Shown piece by piece: positions 34,351 to 46,354 of a stretch of DNA of 64,000 nucleotides. The stretch's first letter is position 1, and every line of letters begins with the position of its first letter. The translations under genes were made by a program, and so were the position numbers. Source of the stretch: Antilocapra americana (taxonomy: Eukaryota; Chordata; Mammalia; Artiodactyla; Antilocapridae); assembly GCA_007570785.1 (NCBI GenBank), contig ML661900.1, positions 7,813,570 to 7,877,569 on the forward strand. Reading direction: 5' to 3'. Below the pieces are notes generated by a model, which saw nothing but the letters and a program-made list of their open reading frames with translations, made no database searches and was not told the origin of the DNA.

Positions 34351-35399
34351 CCCCTGCTTTTTCTCCACAATGAATACAGGAGCAAAAAGTCAGCTAATGT
34401 TGAACTTTGCTGCCCGCATCAGTTGAGTCACTAAGTTTGCACACTACCTATTGACCTTGAGGTTTAGAAATGGCAAAGACTAACTTGATCAAAGATGGAA
34501 TAAACTGTCTTATATTCTGACCTCCAGCAATCACTTTGCTTCTTTTTAGATATTTAGCATCATAGTAAAATGGTCAGGTGTTTCGCATAGCGAGCAAGTT
34601 CTCCATGGTAATTCTCGGGAGCAGATTTAGAAACAGTGGAAAGCTTTCAGCCTCCCCTCTCAGCTGGCAAGAAATTTTGAGGGAATTGGAATCACTCCTG
34701 CCATCCATCCTCCTCTCCTTGGAATTGACTGCGCAGGACTCTGCAGCCTCACATTCAATTGGGTTCAATGCAGAGCATCACAAGAGGTTCACATGATCTT
34801 AGAATTACTACCCATAGCTGGCTGCTTCTAAGCCAACGCAAGGTGCATGCTATACTTCATGGAGCCAGAAGTGTTTGCTCTAAAGAGCCTGCCTACTCCA
34901 TCCAAGTCTAAGCACTACTCAGTGCTTATAAAGAGAAGAAAAAAAGGCATAATGATGCTTTATGCCCTTCACGTAAACCCCATAGAATAAGTGGGTGCTT
35001 AGGCTCATTTTAAGATGGCAAAGAAGTATCTGTCAAGTGTTGATTAGTAAATTAACTTTCTCTGGTATAAGCCAAGACCTGCTACCACCTTTCCCTGTCC
35101 AAAAGGAAGGAGAAAGTCAGAAAGCCAGGTATGTGATATGAGAACGTTTTACTGAAATCACTAAGCATCATTAATGCTGAACTTTACCTGAGCCCTGTGC
35201 TCCTTGAAAAGAGCTATGGTCAATAAGTCCCCTCTCTCCTTATGTTTCAGAAAATGGCTTACTGTAAAATCAAAAACCTTCCCCACATAACCTAGATAAC
35301 ATTTTCACAGATGGCCTCCTTGTTTACCTCTGACAAAGTTAGACATAGACCCTCCAAATTCTCATTTTCTCTCATGTAAGTGAATAGCTGAACTGTTTT
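34351..35399. other. Unassigned DNA
   Basis: No gene or repeat recognised. Confidence 0.45.
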
Positions 35400-36074
35400 T
35401 GCCATAGATTAGTGTGGACAAAACACTTGCTCCTTTAACTTGTCCAAACTTCCAGGCTTCTTCCAGTTGGACAAGATTGAACTTTGACCCACCCGCAGCC
35501 TCAGCCAGCGTCTACCTAAGGACCCCTCCTGAAAATCAGCTGACCACGAAAACAAACATGCCCAATGAACTGTCCACGTGCCACACACTCCTCCCGTACC
35601 CACACCCACTTCTTTCTAGCCTTGTTTATTCCTTTTTGTTAAAAACAAAAAACAAAAAAAAAAACATTTTCTATCTGACTTTTGAAACGTTTACAGACCT
35701 TATGGTCTGAGCATTCTCCTATTGCAATAGGGTCTTTTCAAATAAGTTTTCTTACGTAAGTCTGGATTTGTATTTACTTGACAATACTTAGGTTTACTTA
35801 GGTATCATTTTAAGCATATCTTTAGTCATAGGGAGAGTAGGTTAACCTGCATTTGTATTAGGAAACTAAAACTGAGGCCCAACAGGCTGAATAATCTTGA
35901 CCAAGCATTTTCTACCTCAAAACTCAAAATACGTTGTGATACGTACGGGTCTAATTTGCAACTAACTTTGTATAGGGGAAAATAGTACCATATAACTTGT
36001 GGAAGTTATGAAGCTGTCACATCGTACAAAGTAAGGGGCATAAGGAGACAGTGTTATAAAGTGTGGTATCCAGC
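35400..36074. other. Unassigned DNA, possible LTR remnant at 35430-35600
   Basis: C-rich phrases (TGACCCACCCGCAGCCTCAG, GACCCCTCCTGAAAATCAGC) look like part of an old retroviral LTR, but I cannot name the family. A weak MIR-like piece lies near 35855-35935. Confidence 0.25.
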
Positions 36075-36268
36075 AGGGCAGTGTGGTATGGAGAGAATCA
36101 CCACTGGCCTGGGGATCCAATGCCCACATTTCTATCCCACATCTACTGAGTGACCTTTGGAAGATGACTTATTCTCTTTGGGGCCACTGTAATTTTATCT
36201 GTAAAATGAGGGGATTGAACTTTGTGATCTCTAACCTCCCTTCCAGCTCTAGAAGTCTACGATTCTAA
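36075..36268 (+). mobile_element. MIR-family SINE, plus orientation
   Basis: Sense order: CTACTGAGTGACCTTTGGA, TTTATCTGTAAAATGAGGGG, then the CCCTTCCAGCTCTAGAAGTC 3' end typical of one MIR subgroup. Confidence 0.7.
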
Positions 36269-37028
36269 AACAATTTAGAGTAAATCATAAAGATGGACCT
36301 GCAGGCAGTCAGATCAGCAAAGGGGAGTGCAGTGAGGGCTATGCGGTGTTATGGCCAGGGCCGTAATGAGATTTGTAATTAAATATAACAACATGGGGTC
36401 ATAATCAGATCTCACGCTTCAGAAACCACATTAATCATGATAGGGATCAGGTAGGTCACTCCCCAGAACACAAAGGGGACCTTGAAAAGGAAAGTGAAGC
36501 ATCCTTTTCATCTCTAGGACCAGGCAGCGTGTTTCCGAGGGGAGAGCCACGGCTTGGGGACCTGAGCTTTAATTTTAGGTTATACTTAAGTTTTCTCCAT
36601 GGTAAAGTGAGAAATTTAGATCCATGCTCTCAAACTTTCCCAAATGTTCTCTCTAAGTAAACCGGAAGAAAATGTCTAAAATAAAGAGGAGGTTCAAGAC
36701 TTCTGAAGGCTGCCAGACACCTGTCTAGTTTTTATTTTCTTAAAAAATGAGTGGGATATTTACTCCTACTCTAGATTATCTCTAACACAGCCTCAAACTT
36801 AGAATATTTAAAAATAATTTATCACATTGTAAAACGAATGACCTTTGAAGACAATGAAGTTTTATCTATGACTTTAGGACATTGCAATGAGGTGAATGGG
36901 TGAGATTCTACAAAGAGTGGATGTAGGTGTACCCCAAGTAGACCCTTCTGGAATAGATATCCAATGATTCTTATACTGAGAAATATCCTTGCTTCTGAAG
37001 TAATACTCTATCATATTATAAATTCATC
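36269..37028. other. Unassigned DNA
   Basis: No gene or repeat recognised. Confidence 0.45.
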
Positions 37029-37084
37029 GTGTGTGTGTGTGTACGCTCACACGTGTGTGTCTGTGCGCACACGTGTCTGTGTAA
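37029..37084. repeat. (TG)n/(CG) alternating purine-pyrimidine repeat
   Basis: GTGTGTGTGTGTGTACGC and two ACACGTGT palindromes give about 50 bases of nearly continuous purine-pyrimidine alternation. Confidence 0.9.
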
Positions 37085-37626
37085 GTGTTGGAATAAAAAA
37101 GAGGGAGCGAGTCTGGAAGAGGAAGTGGCAGAAATGAGGCCTTTATAATGAAAATTCTTACTCCAAGGAGAAGGAAAAAGCAGGAAAAGCAGCCATGGTG
37201 AGGCCTCAGCCTCCTTGGGGCACAGATCAAATGTAGCAGATCTCCCAAGCCTGAGGCAAGCCCCGTAGCACAGAGACAATAAAATGGCTCAGCCTAATAA
37301 GTGCCTCAAACCCTGCTCTGTCTGATTCAAAACTAGCATTTTACACAATGCTACACCATCTATATTTAAACTGAAGCCATTTAGCCACATTTAATTCACA
37401 CATACCCATACCATTGTCAGGGCCGCTCCAGTGGCTCAAGGTGAGTGAGATTGAGCTGAGATCTAATCCTTCGGCTACTGGTCTGAATCCACGTGCTGCC
37501 AAATTACAGGCTTGTTCACAGAAGTCAAATTGGTTTATCATGGAGCTGTCCCTTCAAGGCTACCCCGGTGTTTCCTATGATCTTCACAACTGTTCTCCCC
37601 ACCCTGTTAAAGATTACTGAACCTGA
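37085..37626. other. Unassigned DNA
   Basis: No gene or repeat recognised. 37420-37500 has a SINE-head-like phrase (CCAGTGGCTCAAGG) that does not extend. Confidence 0.4.
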
Positions 37627-37629
37627 GCA

Positions 37630-37797
37630 TGCGTGCTAAATTGCTTCAGTCGTGTCCGACTCTTTGTGACCCCACGGACCATAGCCCTTCAGGCTTCTCC
37701 GTCCGTGGGATTCTCCAGGCAAGAATACTGGAGTGGGTTGCCATTTCCTTCTCCAGGGCATCTTCTGACTCAGGGATTGATCATTGCAGGCAGATGA
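37630..37797 (-). mobile_element. Bov-tA SINE, minus orientation, internal loss near the head
   Basis: The antisense 3' half is well kept (GCTTCAGTCGTGTCCGACTC to GTTGCCATTTCCTTCTCCAG). The head is reduced to CATTGCAGGCAGATGA. Confidence 0.85.
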
Positions 37798-37829
37798 GAT
37801 GGGAAAACGGTCCTGGATTATGGGGGTAG

Positions 37830-38163
37830 ATAAAGTGTCAGTGAAAGAGGGAGGCAGAAAGAAAAGCAGAGAGGCAGCAAAATGAGAAGGACTCACTCTA
37901 ACGGTGCCAGATTTGAAGATATACACAGAGGATGAGAAGCCTAGGAGTGCAAGCTGGTTTCTAGAAGCTGGAATGAATACAGAACAGATTCTCTCTGTGA
38001 GTGCATCCATAAAAGCATAAAAGTCCTGTGAGTACCTTGGTTTTGGCTCAGGAAATCCATTTCAAACTTTTCACCTCTAGAACTCTAAGACAATACATTT
38101 GTGTTACTTTAAGCCATTAAGTTTGTGGTAATTTGTTACAATAGCCACAGAAAACTAATACAC
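37830..38163 (+). mobile_element. MaLR-like LTR (MLT1 group), plus orientation, 5' part lost
   Basis: GCTGGTTTCTAGAAGCTGGA, TTTCACCTCTAGAACTCTAA and AAGCCATTAAGTTTGTGGTA, followed by ACTAATACACC, give the 3' two thirds of an MLT1-type LTR. Confidence 0.65.
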
Positions 38164-39294
38164 CAGTTACAGGGGAAAGAGAGAAGGCACCAAGGCTGCC
38201 AGCCAACAACCAGCTCAGATGGAGAACAGGGAGTCATGAACACAATGGAAGTAGACTCACAGACAGCTGGAAGGAGGGCCTGAAGAGAGGAGAGAGTAAA
38301 ACTACCAAGGAGGAAAAAAATCATAGTGTGGGGAGCCCACAAACCACAATAACCCCTGAGAGACAGAGGCATAAAGCCACTGAGTAGTCAGCCATAGCGT
38401 AATGGGAGTCCTTTGAAAAATATAGCATCCTAACAATGACTGCCTGAAGTCATCATTTATTCTAAAGTTCACTCTCTTACATTCACAAAACAGGCCCTGA
38501 GTCACCATGAAAAAGTTAAAGTCCATTCTGAATCTAAGAAGGAAAGGGATTCTAGATTATTCACAACTATTTTAATTGGCAGAACTAACAGTTTTCATAT
38601 CTTAGCAATTTTAACCTATGGCTGCAATTTTCAATCTTTCTTTCCTGCCCATAAATCATTTACATGCATAAGAACTACTCATTAACATGGACTTATTCTT
38701 AATTTGGGGACTCACAAGAAAATAAATGTGCATCTGGATCTCTGTGAAGATGATGGTGTGTACAGCTTGAAAACTATGAAAGATTTCTACGCCTTTGCTG
38801 TCTCTTCTCTACATTGACCACATCTCATTTTCCTTCCCCATGTTTCCTCTACCCATTACATTTTTGTTCTCTAAGATTTGCTCTCACCAATGTTTTTTCC
38901 TTCTTTGTTTCTTTATATGCTACATGAAGTCCTCTAAGCTGGTGACTTTCATTCTGATGTCCCCAAGCCTTATCCCAAACACAAGATTTCCTTCTGAGAT
39001 CCAGACTGACATTTCTATCATTCAAATGGCCAGTCAAAAAACTGATATAGAGCAGCCTCTGCTTCTCTGATATTATGGTCAACATCAGAAACAGAAAATG
39101 TATCCCAATGAAGCTCAGAATCTACCCTTCTTTTACCTCAAAAGTCTATCTAGTCCTCTATTCTTAATCTCATTGACTTGTAACTGAATCACTAAGTTGC
39201 TGAAACCAAAAAGCTAAATATTGTCCTCAGTCCTGATACCAACACCAAAATTACAGGTGGGGCACTTTTCTTAGAACTCACACACACCTTATTA
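38164..39294. other. Unassigned DNA
   Basis: No gene or repeat recognised over 1.1 kb. Confidence 0.45.
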
Positions 39295-39545
39295 TGGTAC
39301 TTTTACAGTTATTATTGCTACATAACAAACACTAAAAGTTAGAGGCATAAAGCAACCATTTTATTATGCTTGTTTATTCTGTGGGTCAGGAATTTGGACA
39401 GAAGACAATGAAGATGACATTTTTTTTGCTTCATGCTACATGTGATCTCAGGAAGATTCAAAGCTGTGGATGACTCCATGGCTGGAAACTGACATCCTCT
39501 GAAAGCCTCTTCACTCACACTGTTGTGACTGTCTTTGGAAATCAT
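39295..39545 (+). mobile_element. MLT1-like LTR fragment, plus orientation
   Basis: ATTGCTACATAACAAACAC, AGAGGCATAAAGCAACCA and TTCTGTGGGTCAGGAATTTG are landmark phrases of older MLT1 LTR 5' halves. Confidence 0.6.
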
Positions 39546-40280
39546 AATCTGCAAAAGATACTATGCTATTATGAATTTTTTTTCTTTATCTATCTACCAC
39601 TTTTGTCAGATTACAGTTGCTACAGAAATGAATGTCATTATTTTGAAATTATTGCAGTTATTAGATCTGCTGCTAGATCTTACCATTTGATGCATCAATG
39701 AGGAAGCACAAACATATCACAAAATTTAAAAAATATTTTTGATAAATATATTTTAATATGTATCTTTTGAAATCATATACTTTTTGGTTGATCATTAAAA
39801 ACCACTACTTTGAGAAAGATTCCTCAGACAGTCAATGGGACTCAGGCACAAGAGAAGGCTAAGAACTCTTATGTTAGTTTGAACAAGTAAATAAATAAAA
39901 TGAAATATAATATTATTGGAATTTAGTGGTAAATTCTAGTATGTAAACTTTTAAAAATACATATCACCTCCCTTCCCAAGAAGGCTAAACAAATATGGTG
40001 ATACTCTCTAGGGCTAAAAACACATTTTATGTTGTTTGTTTTAGTCCATCGTTCATTAGTGCTGAGGAATCCTGTAAGGAGTATAATTATATAATAATGA
40101 AACAATAATTAAAGTAATATATTGTGGTTCCTGCATTGTAGCATTTGAGTAGGTCTAGATTCTGAATATACAGGAGAAACAAACAAACAAAGCAACCTAG
40201 AGAAGGTTCATTTAATCCTGCATTTCCCACAAGGAGTTCCTTAGAATGCTGGCTCTGCATCATATTAACAAACCATATAT
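39546..40280. other. Unassigned AT-rich DNA
   Basis: No gene or repeat recognised. Confidence 0.45.
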
Positions 40281-40331
40281 AAAAAGAAAGGGAAAAAAAA
40301 AAGGAAGGAAGAAAGGAAAAAAGAAAACAAG
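40281..40331. repeat. Purine-rich tract
   Basis: A run of A/G with GGAAGGAAG units. Confidence 0.85.
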
Positions 40332-40539
40332 TTAGAGTGTTCTTGGTCACAGTGGGTGAGGAAATTCTTGGTTAAACCAAATGGTAAAGATTTCTCTGTA
40401 ATCAGATGTCCGTGTGCACAGTGGGTCACTAAGAAGAGATGGAGAACATGTGGTATTTTCCAAGCCTGCTTCCCCATGAGTATCATATTTTATGGAGAGA
40501 AGAATCCATTCCAGTTCCTTCACTACCCATCCACAGAAA

Positions 40540-40660
40540 TCAAGGTCTAAAAAGTAAATGGCATGCCTGAGGCCAGCCAGCTGTTGGGGGAGTTGGGCCA
40601 GAACTGGAACCTGTCTCCTGGCTTCCAGCCAAGCACCGTTCCCATGCTCCCACCAGGCCA
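40540..40660 (-). mobile_element. MIR SINE fragment, minus orientation
   Basis: ATGCCTGAGGCCAGCCAGCT, CCAGAACTGGAACCTGTCTC and CTTCCAGCCAAGCACC follow antisense MIR order. Confidence 0.6.
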
Positions 40661-42209
40661 ATTAATTAAGAGTGCAGGTGCCTGCCTGCATAGAAAAGAG
40701 CAACAATTATAAATGAAAAAAATCAGTTCTGGACTGATTGTTGGAATGTCATCTGAATGGGTGAGAGTGATGAGAGAGAAGTAAATCTCCACAGCTCTGC
40801 TTAAATAAGAACTACTGACAGGTTTTTGGTACCTAGCTTCTCTGTGAAGAACATCTTCTTTTCACCTCCCTCTAGCCCTGAAATCTGTAGAACTTGTGGT
40901 TGGATGAAGACTGGGGGAAGTGGGCACTTGCCAAGAGGCAGAGCAGAGAGATGAGTTCTACATCTGAACAGAGAGCAGGCAGCAATAATGGCTCTTCTAC
41001 CCTTCCTCCTGAGAAATCAAACTGAGAATGTGGCCCCAATGGAGTACCATTACGCAAATTTCACTACCTATAAATCCAGTTTCTGTTTCATCCTCATCTA
41101 TAGGTTGGAAAGAGTCTCTCCTCCTAAAAAAGTCACCTTTAACATAATAAAGCAGATGAGAAACGGACAGAGTTGTTCATTTGTTTTTTGAAAAGTCTGA
41201 ATATTTTCTTTCCTCCTCTACTCCCAGGATCTAACTTCTGCTGTAACTAGTAGGGGCTTAAGGACCAATAACTCACTCAAGAAAAAGATGAACAAAGTCA
41301 AGGATGCCATGAAGAAAGAGAAGAATAAATGATTGGTCCAAAGGAGAACCCCCATAGCCGTGAGGTAGAGGGCAATTTCCAGGTCAGTGAATGGAGGCTT
41401 TCAACCAGTCAGTGAAAAAGGATGGAGGGCCAAGGGGGTAACAAAAGATGGTGTACAAAGACTGTTTTAAACCTTATTCTCAGTCTCATATGTGTACTTG
41501 AATGGCTAACAAATCAGGCCGCCCGAGTTATGCAACGCACAGGTCCCTCTTCTAGCTGTGAAGCATAGTATTAGAATTATGGTGTCTTATGATGGAAATA
41601 GTAGAATGTTTTCAGATACTGTAATAATCTCATTCTATCTGCACTGTCTTTTCTTCAACTGCAGCTACTTTTCTGCAAAATTTAATAGTAAGGGAATATG
41701 TGATTGAACTACAAGGTAACTATCATGAGACTTTAAGATTCTCCCTGGAGATAATCCAAGGTAGTCTACCTTGTCCCCAAAGGAATGCTAACTTTGAAAG
41801 GCAGGTGAGGAGAGACATAGGAGAGACACCTTGAGAAACAAAGGAACTGAAAACTCCCTGTGTACAAAGAAAAGGAGAGAGAAAAACCCAAACAAAAACC
41901 TTCCTCATCGTAAAGGAACACAACTCTGAACAGTGAAAGCCTCCAAGCCACATAACTGAGGCGGAGGGAATACATATTAGCAAAAACAAGAAAGAAAATA
42001 TTTCTGAAGTGCCACCTGTTCCAGAGCAAGCTGAAACAGTTAAGCTAATAATTCTAACAGGAAGCAACAGCCAAATCCTTATTCAGAGATAATCCAGTCT
42101 CTATGAATCCCTCTTTTCACAAAATCTTCTCCCCACCTTTTAAGCTGGGTGTCTGGGAATCTCTTCCTGAAGAAACTCAGTTAGTTTTCATTTTGTCTTT
42201 TCACAAAGA
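40661..42209. other. Unassigned DNA upstream of the CpG island
   Basis: No gene or known repeat recognised over 1.5 kb. A 114-codon - frame (41723-42067) shows no domain. Confidence 0.45.
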
Positions 42210-42900
42210 AGACGGCGAGCACAGAAACCTAGCCCTGCGATAAGCCTGGTGGCAAAGGACTCCCGCCCACAGGCTCTGCAGCCCGCGTTGGTGGCTCTCC
42301 ACTTAGTGTGTCCTTCAAAGTCCGGAGAATGACTATTCCATAATTCTCTCACCTGATTAATTCTTAACTATGAGCATAATTACACTCTCCAGAAGGTAAA
42401 TCGGTCTTATAAATCAGTCGTGGCTGACAGTTCACTGTGCACAGCGCAGTCGGCTAGGGTGGGGAAGGGAGATGCTCGCCCAGGCGCGGAGTCCTCCACC
42501 GCAGACTCCCGCCCCCGGCTGGTCCTTCTTCTTCTCAGAGCCCGGGAGCCGCCACCCCGGGACGGACCTAGAGGACAGGGGGTGCCCGGAGGGTTGCGAT
42601 TTCCTTTTACAGCAAGGCGAAAGGGAGATGGGGAGAAGGAAGCTTAGAGACTTCTCTATTAAAGCTGCGCTGAACTGTAGCCTTCTGGCAAGCTGCGGCA
42701 AGCCGCCAATTTGAAGTGTGTGAGCTTTAATCTGCTACTGGCCTGATGGGCTCTCCTGTCCGCAGGGAGCTGGGAGGCATCCATTACGCCGGACCAAGGA
42801 GATGAGCGTCTAGGAAATATGTTAATACGAGCCCTCCCCGCCCGCCCCTGCCCTTGCCTCGTCTGACAGCCTCAGAAAGTGACATTTCAGGAGTGTGTCG
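42210..42900. promoter_or_regulatory. CpG island, candidate promoter or developmental enhancer
   Basis: Roughly three dozen CpGs by eye in about 690 bp, with GC-rich boxes (CCCGCCCCCGGC, CCCCGCCCGCCCC). Most of the 63 kb around it is CpG-depleted. Its left flank (42320-42390) is rich in TAAT cores (CTGATTAATTC, GCATAATTAC). No repeat family is visible inside. Short frames on both strands (75-89 codons) show no domain. It may be the promoter of an unannotated or noncoding transcript, an alternative first exon, or an orphan island linked to enhancer activity. I cannot choose between these from the sequence. Confidence 0.6.
42408..42440 (+). promoter_or_regulatory. TATA-like box and possible initiator
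   Basis: TATAAAT at 42408-42414 is followed 26 bases later by TTCACTG, whose A at 42434 fits the YYANWYY initiator pattern. GC-rich sequence begins just downstream. The box is one of many AT-rich matches in the window. Its position at the edge of the CpG island is what makes it notable. Confidence 0.35.
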
Positions 42901-43120
42901 CTCCTATCAGGGCTTACAAAATTCACTTCTGTTCATTGCATTAAACTTTATTTTTAGAACTGTGATGAACAATTGGTTAAAAAAAAAAAAAAGCTTTGTT
43001 TTTAAGTCCTGGGGATGGACCGAGGTGGGGTGGTTAGGTGAACAGAAAAAAAACACTTAAACTTCTTCAATAATGTAACAACTAATGAAAGGTAACTTTG
43101 TTTTCAAAATTAATACCTGA

Positions 43121-43361
43121 CATATTTAATATATGGGGATTTTTCAGGTGGTGCTAGTGGTAAAGAATCTGCTTGCCAATTCAGGAGACATTAGAGATGC
43201 AGGTTGTATCCCTGGGTGGGGAAGATCCCCTGGAGGAGGGCATGGCAACATACTCTAGTATTCTTGCCTGGCGAATCCCATGGACAGAGGAGCCCAGTGA
43301 GCTACAGTCCATAGAGTAGAAAAGAATCAGATACGACTGAAGCGACTTATCACATATTAAA
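43121..43361 (+). mobile_element. Bov-tA SINE, GTGCTAGTGGTAAAGAA subtype
   Basis: The element, about 43136-43351, runs from GATTTTTCAGGTGGTGCTAG through the body to GATACGACTGAAGCGACTTA. It is the same subtype as the copy at 15326. Flanks CATATTTAAT (43121-43130) and CATATTAAAT (43352-43361) may be a diverged target-site duplication. Confidence 0.85.
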
Positions 43362-43433
43362 TGTTACTTTAACGGTTTAAAATCTAGTTTTTCTTAAGCT
43401 TTTGATTTCCATCTATAAATCTTATTCAATTTT

Positions 43434-43893
43434 CAGTTCAGTTGCTCAGTTGTGTCCAACCCTTTACGACCCCATGGACTTCTGCTCCCTGTCCATCACC
43501 AACTCCCGGAGCTTACTCAAACTCACGTCCAATGAGTCGGTGATACCATCCAACTATCTCATCCTCTGCTGTCCCCTTCTCTTCCCACCTTCAGTCTTTC
43601 CCAGCATCAAGGTTTTTTCCAATGAGTCAGTTCTTTGCATCAGGTGGCCAAAGTATTGGAATTTTAGCTTCAGCATCAGTCTTTCCAATGAGTATTCAGG
43701 ACTGATTTCCTTTTGGCTTGACTGATTGGATCTCCTTGCAGTCCAGGGACTCTCAAGAGTCTTCTCCAACACCACAGTTCAAAAACATCAATTCTTCAGC
43801 ACTCAGCTTTCTTTATAGTCCAGCTCTCACATCCATACATGACTACTGGAAAAACCATAGCTTTGACTAGACAGACCTTTGTTGGCAAAGTCA
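43434..43893 (-). mobile_element. BovB 3'-part fragment, minus orientation
   Basis: It begins with the complement of the BovB 3' terminus (CAGTTCAGTTGCTCAGTTG) and runs back through the 3' UTR into the ORF2 C-terminal region. Minus-strand translation at 43554-43775 gives KEISPEYSLERLMLKLKFQY. It is 5'-truncated at TTGGCAAAGT. Confidence 0.9.
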
Positions 43894-44433
43894 ATTTTAA
43901 ATGTAGCAAATTATAAGGGAGACTTTCATTAATATTTGATCCCATTTACAAAACTTTTAAAATATGCTAAATATGTTAAACTGGGCTTATAAATTGAATG
44001 TTTCCTATTTTAGTTCTTCAACTGTCTGATTGACAAAATTTCCTAGGCATGTTAGTATGGTAACCCTTATAATCATGCTGTGGTGAACTATAAATTTTCT
44101 TAAAGGTCTAAACTGAGTAAATTTAGTAAGATGTGAACAAAAAATGACAAGTATGAATCTTTTATGCAGTTAACATGTTCAGTTGGAATTATAAATTGAC
44201 TTATTCTCATAGGTCCAATTCTCTCAAATGATGTAACAGTTACATCAGGTTTCTAAACAAAATATCAATACTGTGTGGTTAATTTTCTTAAATATTTCTA
44301 TACCTATTTCCTAAATCTTTAAGTTTAAGTATTTTTAATTCACTAAGAAAAATATGTCTTAGATACAGTTTGGGCATTGTGTTTCTGAAAGAATGGCCTC
44401 AGCATTCTGATGTTTCTTAAATAACCAATGGAT
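43894..44433. other. Unassigned AT-rich DNA
   Basis: No gene or repeat recognised. Confidence 0.5.
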
Positions 44434-44664
44434 ATCCATCATACCTGGGCTTCCTTGTGGCTCAGACAGTAAAGAATCTGCTTGCAATGCAAGAGACCCA
44501 GTTTCAGTCACTGGGTGGGAAGATTCCCTGGAGAAGGGAATGGCAACCCACTCCAGTGTTCTTGCCTGGAGAATTCCAAGGACAGAGGAGCCTGGAGGAC
44601 TACAGTCCGTGGGGTCACAGAGTCAGACACAACTGAGCAACTAACACACAAATCCATCAGACCT
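44434..44664 (+). mobile_element. Full-length Bov-tA SINE with target-site duplication
   Basis: The SINE is 44447-44651, from GGGCTTCCTTGTGGCTCAG to GACACAACTGAGCAACTAAC. Flanks ATCCATCATACCT (44434-44446) and ATCCATCAGACCT (44652-44664) match at 12 of 13 bases. The B-box is altered (GTTTCAGTCAC), so pol III activity would be weak. Confidence 0.9.
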
Positions 44665-44929
44665 ACTGATCTGCAGTCTTGACAGGAAATGAGGAGTATC
44701 ATTTACTGTGGGTATTTCAACAACTTCAGAATCTAAAGAAGGTGGCCATGGAGTTTATGCCCTCTGGTTTTGAAACCTTTCATTACCTGATTTTCAAATC
44801 AATTTAGAGTTTGCAACCATACCCAAACTGACTATAATACTCAAGTGAATATTTTCATATCTTTTGCTTTTAAATGATATATGATTTCTGGTGTAAACCT
44901 AAAGTTTTAAAAGATTACTTTTAAAAAAA

Positions 44930-45630
44930 CTTTTTTTTTTTAAATTCTGGAGAACTTCAAACATACACAAAAATAAAGACAGTATAATGAAATCCAGATT
45001 ATTCTGCATGCCCATAGTTCAGCTCTCACAAGAGTCATGTCCCATTCTCACACCTACTTCCCCCACATTATTATGGAGTAAATCTTGGACGTCAGATCCT
45101 TTTATCTGTAAAGAAAGGATGAAGACTGTTTTTGTTTATAAGCACAGTCATTTATGATTACTGCACCTAAGAAAATGGACAATTTCATAGTATTATCAAA
45201 TATCCAGTACAGTATTTGAATTTATTTATTGAAGATATGAAGGATTTGTCCCATAGGGTTTTTCTCATTCTAGATTTTGCTGATTGTATCCCTTCTGTGT
45301 AGATTTACATGTTTGTTCTTCTCATAATTATGGTTTTTGATAAGACTATTTTATGGAAGGTATGTTCACTCACATGGAAGCACATAATATCTATCTCTCT
45401 GTATGTATCTCTTTGATTTTAGGAGATGTTGATGACCAGTGCCTAGATCCATTCATTTCTCTGTAAAAACAAATATTCCCTTTTTTTTTCCCACTATTCA
45501 GTTACCTAGTAGATAGTTCACACAGGAAATGCAAGATATGCTTTTAACCTGCTGCCATATTGACTCATTTTCAAAATATTGAGTGGGTACAGTAGGATCC
45601 TCCAATGATGATTAATTGTTTTTTTTTTTC
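44930..45630 (-). mobile_element. Old L1 (L1M) 3'-UTR, minus orientation
   Basis: A T run at about 44930 (a poly(A) complement) is followed by GGAGAACTTCAAACATACAC, GGAGTAAATCTTGGACGTCA, TCAAATATCCAGTACAGTAT and GATCCTCCAATGATGATTA, in the order I recall for antisense L1M 3' UTRs. Confidence 0.6.
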
Positions 45631-45889
45631 ATTATAGATGCATGAATTTAACAATAAAAGAAACAGATAGTCCTGTTTTCAGATGTTTTGCTCTTCAGTG
45701 AAAAAGCATCATTCCCCGCTTGTGTAACCCTTTAGTTCGTGCCTCAGAAGCCCTGATTTTAGGAGCTAGTTAATAGGAAGACATTGAGAGAAAGAACACA
45801 TGAAACTTTAATATCCTGTGCTCTAGGAAATGAAAACGATTGCCGTGTCTGAGTAGATATAAATATTTTATTGGTGATTTTTATGTGTC

Positions 45890-46085
45890 AAACCGTCTAA
45901 AGCATTTTAATTGTATTAACATGTATTAACTAGTCCAACCTTTATATTGATAATATTATTACTCCCATTTTACAGATAATGATACTGAGGTACAGAATCA
46001 TTAAGTAATGTGGCCACCATTATGTATGCAGTAAATAAGCAGAGCAGATGAGATTCAGATTTACAGCCTGATCCCTTAACAACGT
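45890..46085 (-). mobile_element. MIR SINE, minus orientation
   Basis: Antisense order: CTAAAGCATTTTAATTG, ACTCCCATTTTACAGATAAT, then GATTTACAGCCTGATCCCTT. Confidence 0.75.
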
Positions 46086-46354
46086 ACTTTTGCTTTTGAA
46101 ACTCACTCAGTGTAGGAATTTCAAAAATGAAGTAACTCATCTCTCTGAACAGCAAGGAACTTTAAATCCCTGCATGGCATTGCAAAAACAAGGAAAGCAA
46201 TTCATACAAACCAAGCACTAGAGCAATCAAAGATATTATTTCTGGCAAAGGGAAAAGATGATCTTACTTAGAAATGAAATACAGAGATTTCAGTTTAGAA
46301 TGTACAGTACTGAAATTTTAAGAACATTCTGAATTTAAAGACAGTTGGAAACCA
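46086..46354. other. Unassigned DNA between two MIRs
   Basis: No feature recognised. Confidence 0.45.

Noticed and set aside
41723..42067. 114-codon minus-strand ORF with hydrophobic stretches
   Set aside because: Hydrophobic content follows from antisense A-rich DNA, and there is no start context or domain.
42420..42714. 75-89 codon ORFs in the CpG island as a short protein gene
   Set aside because: Open on both strands, one needs a GTG start, no domain, and GC-rich DNA is naturally poor in stops. Kept only as a regulatory candidate.
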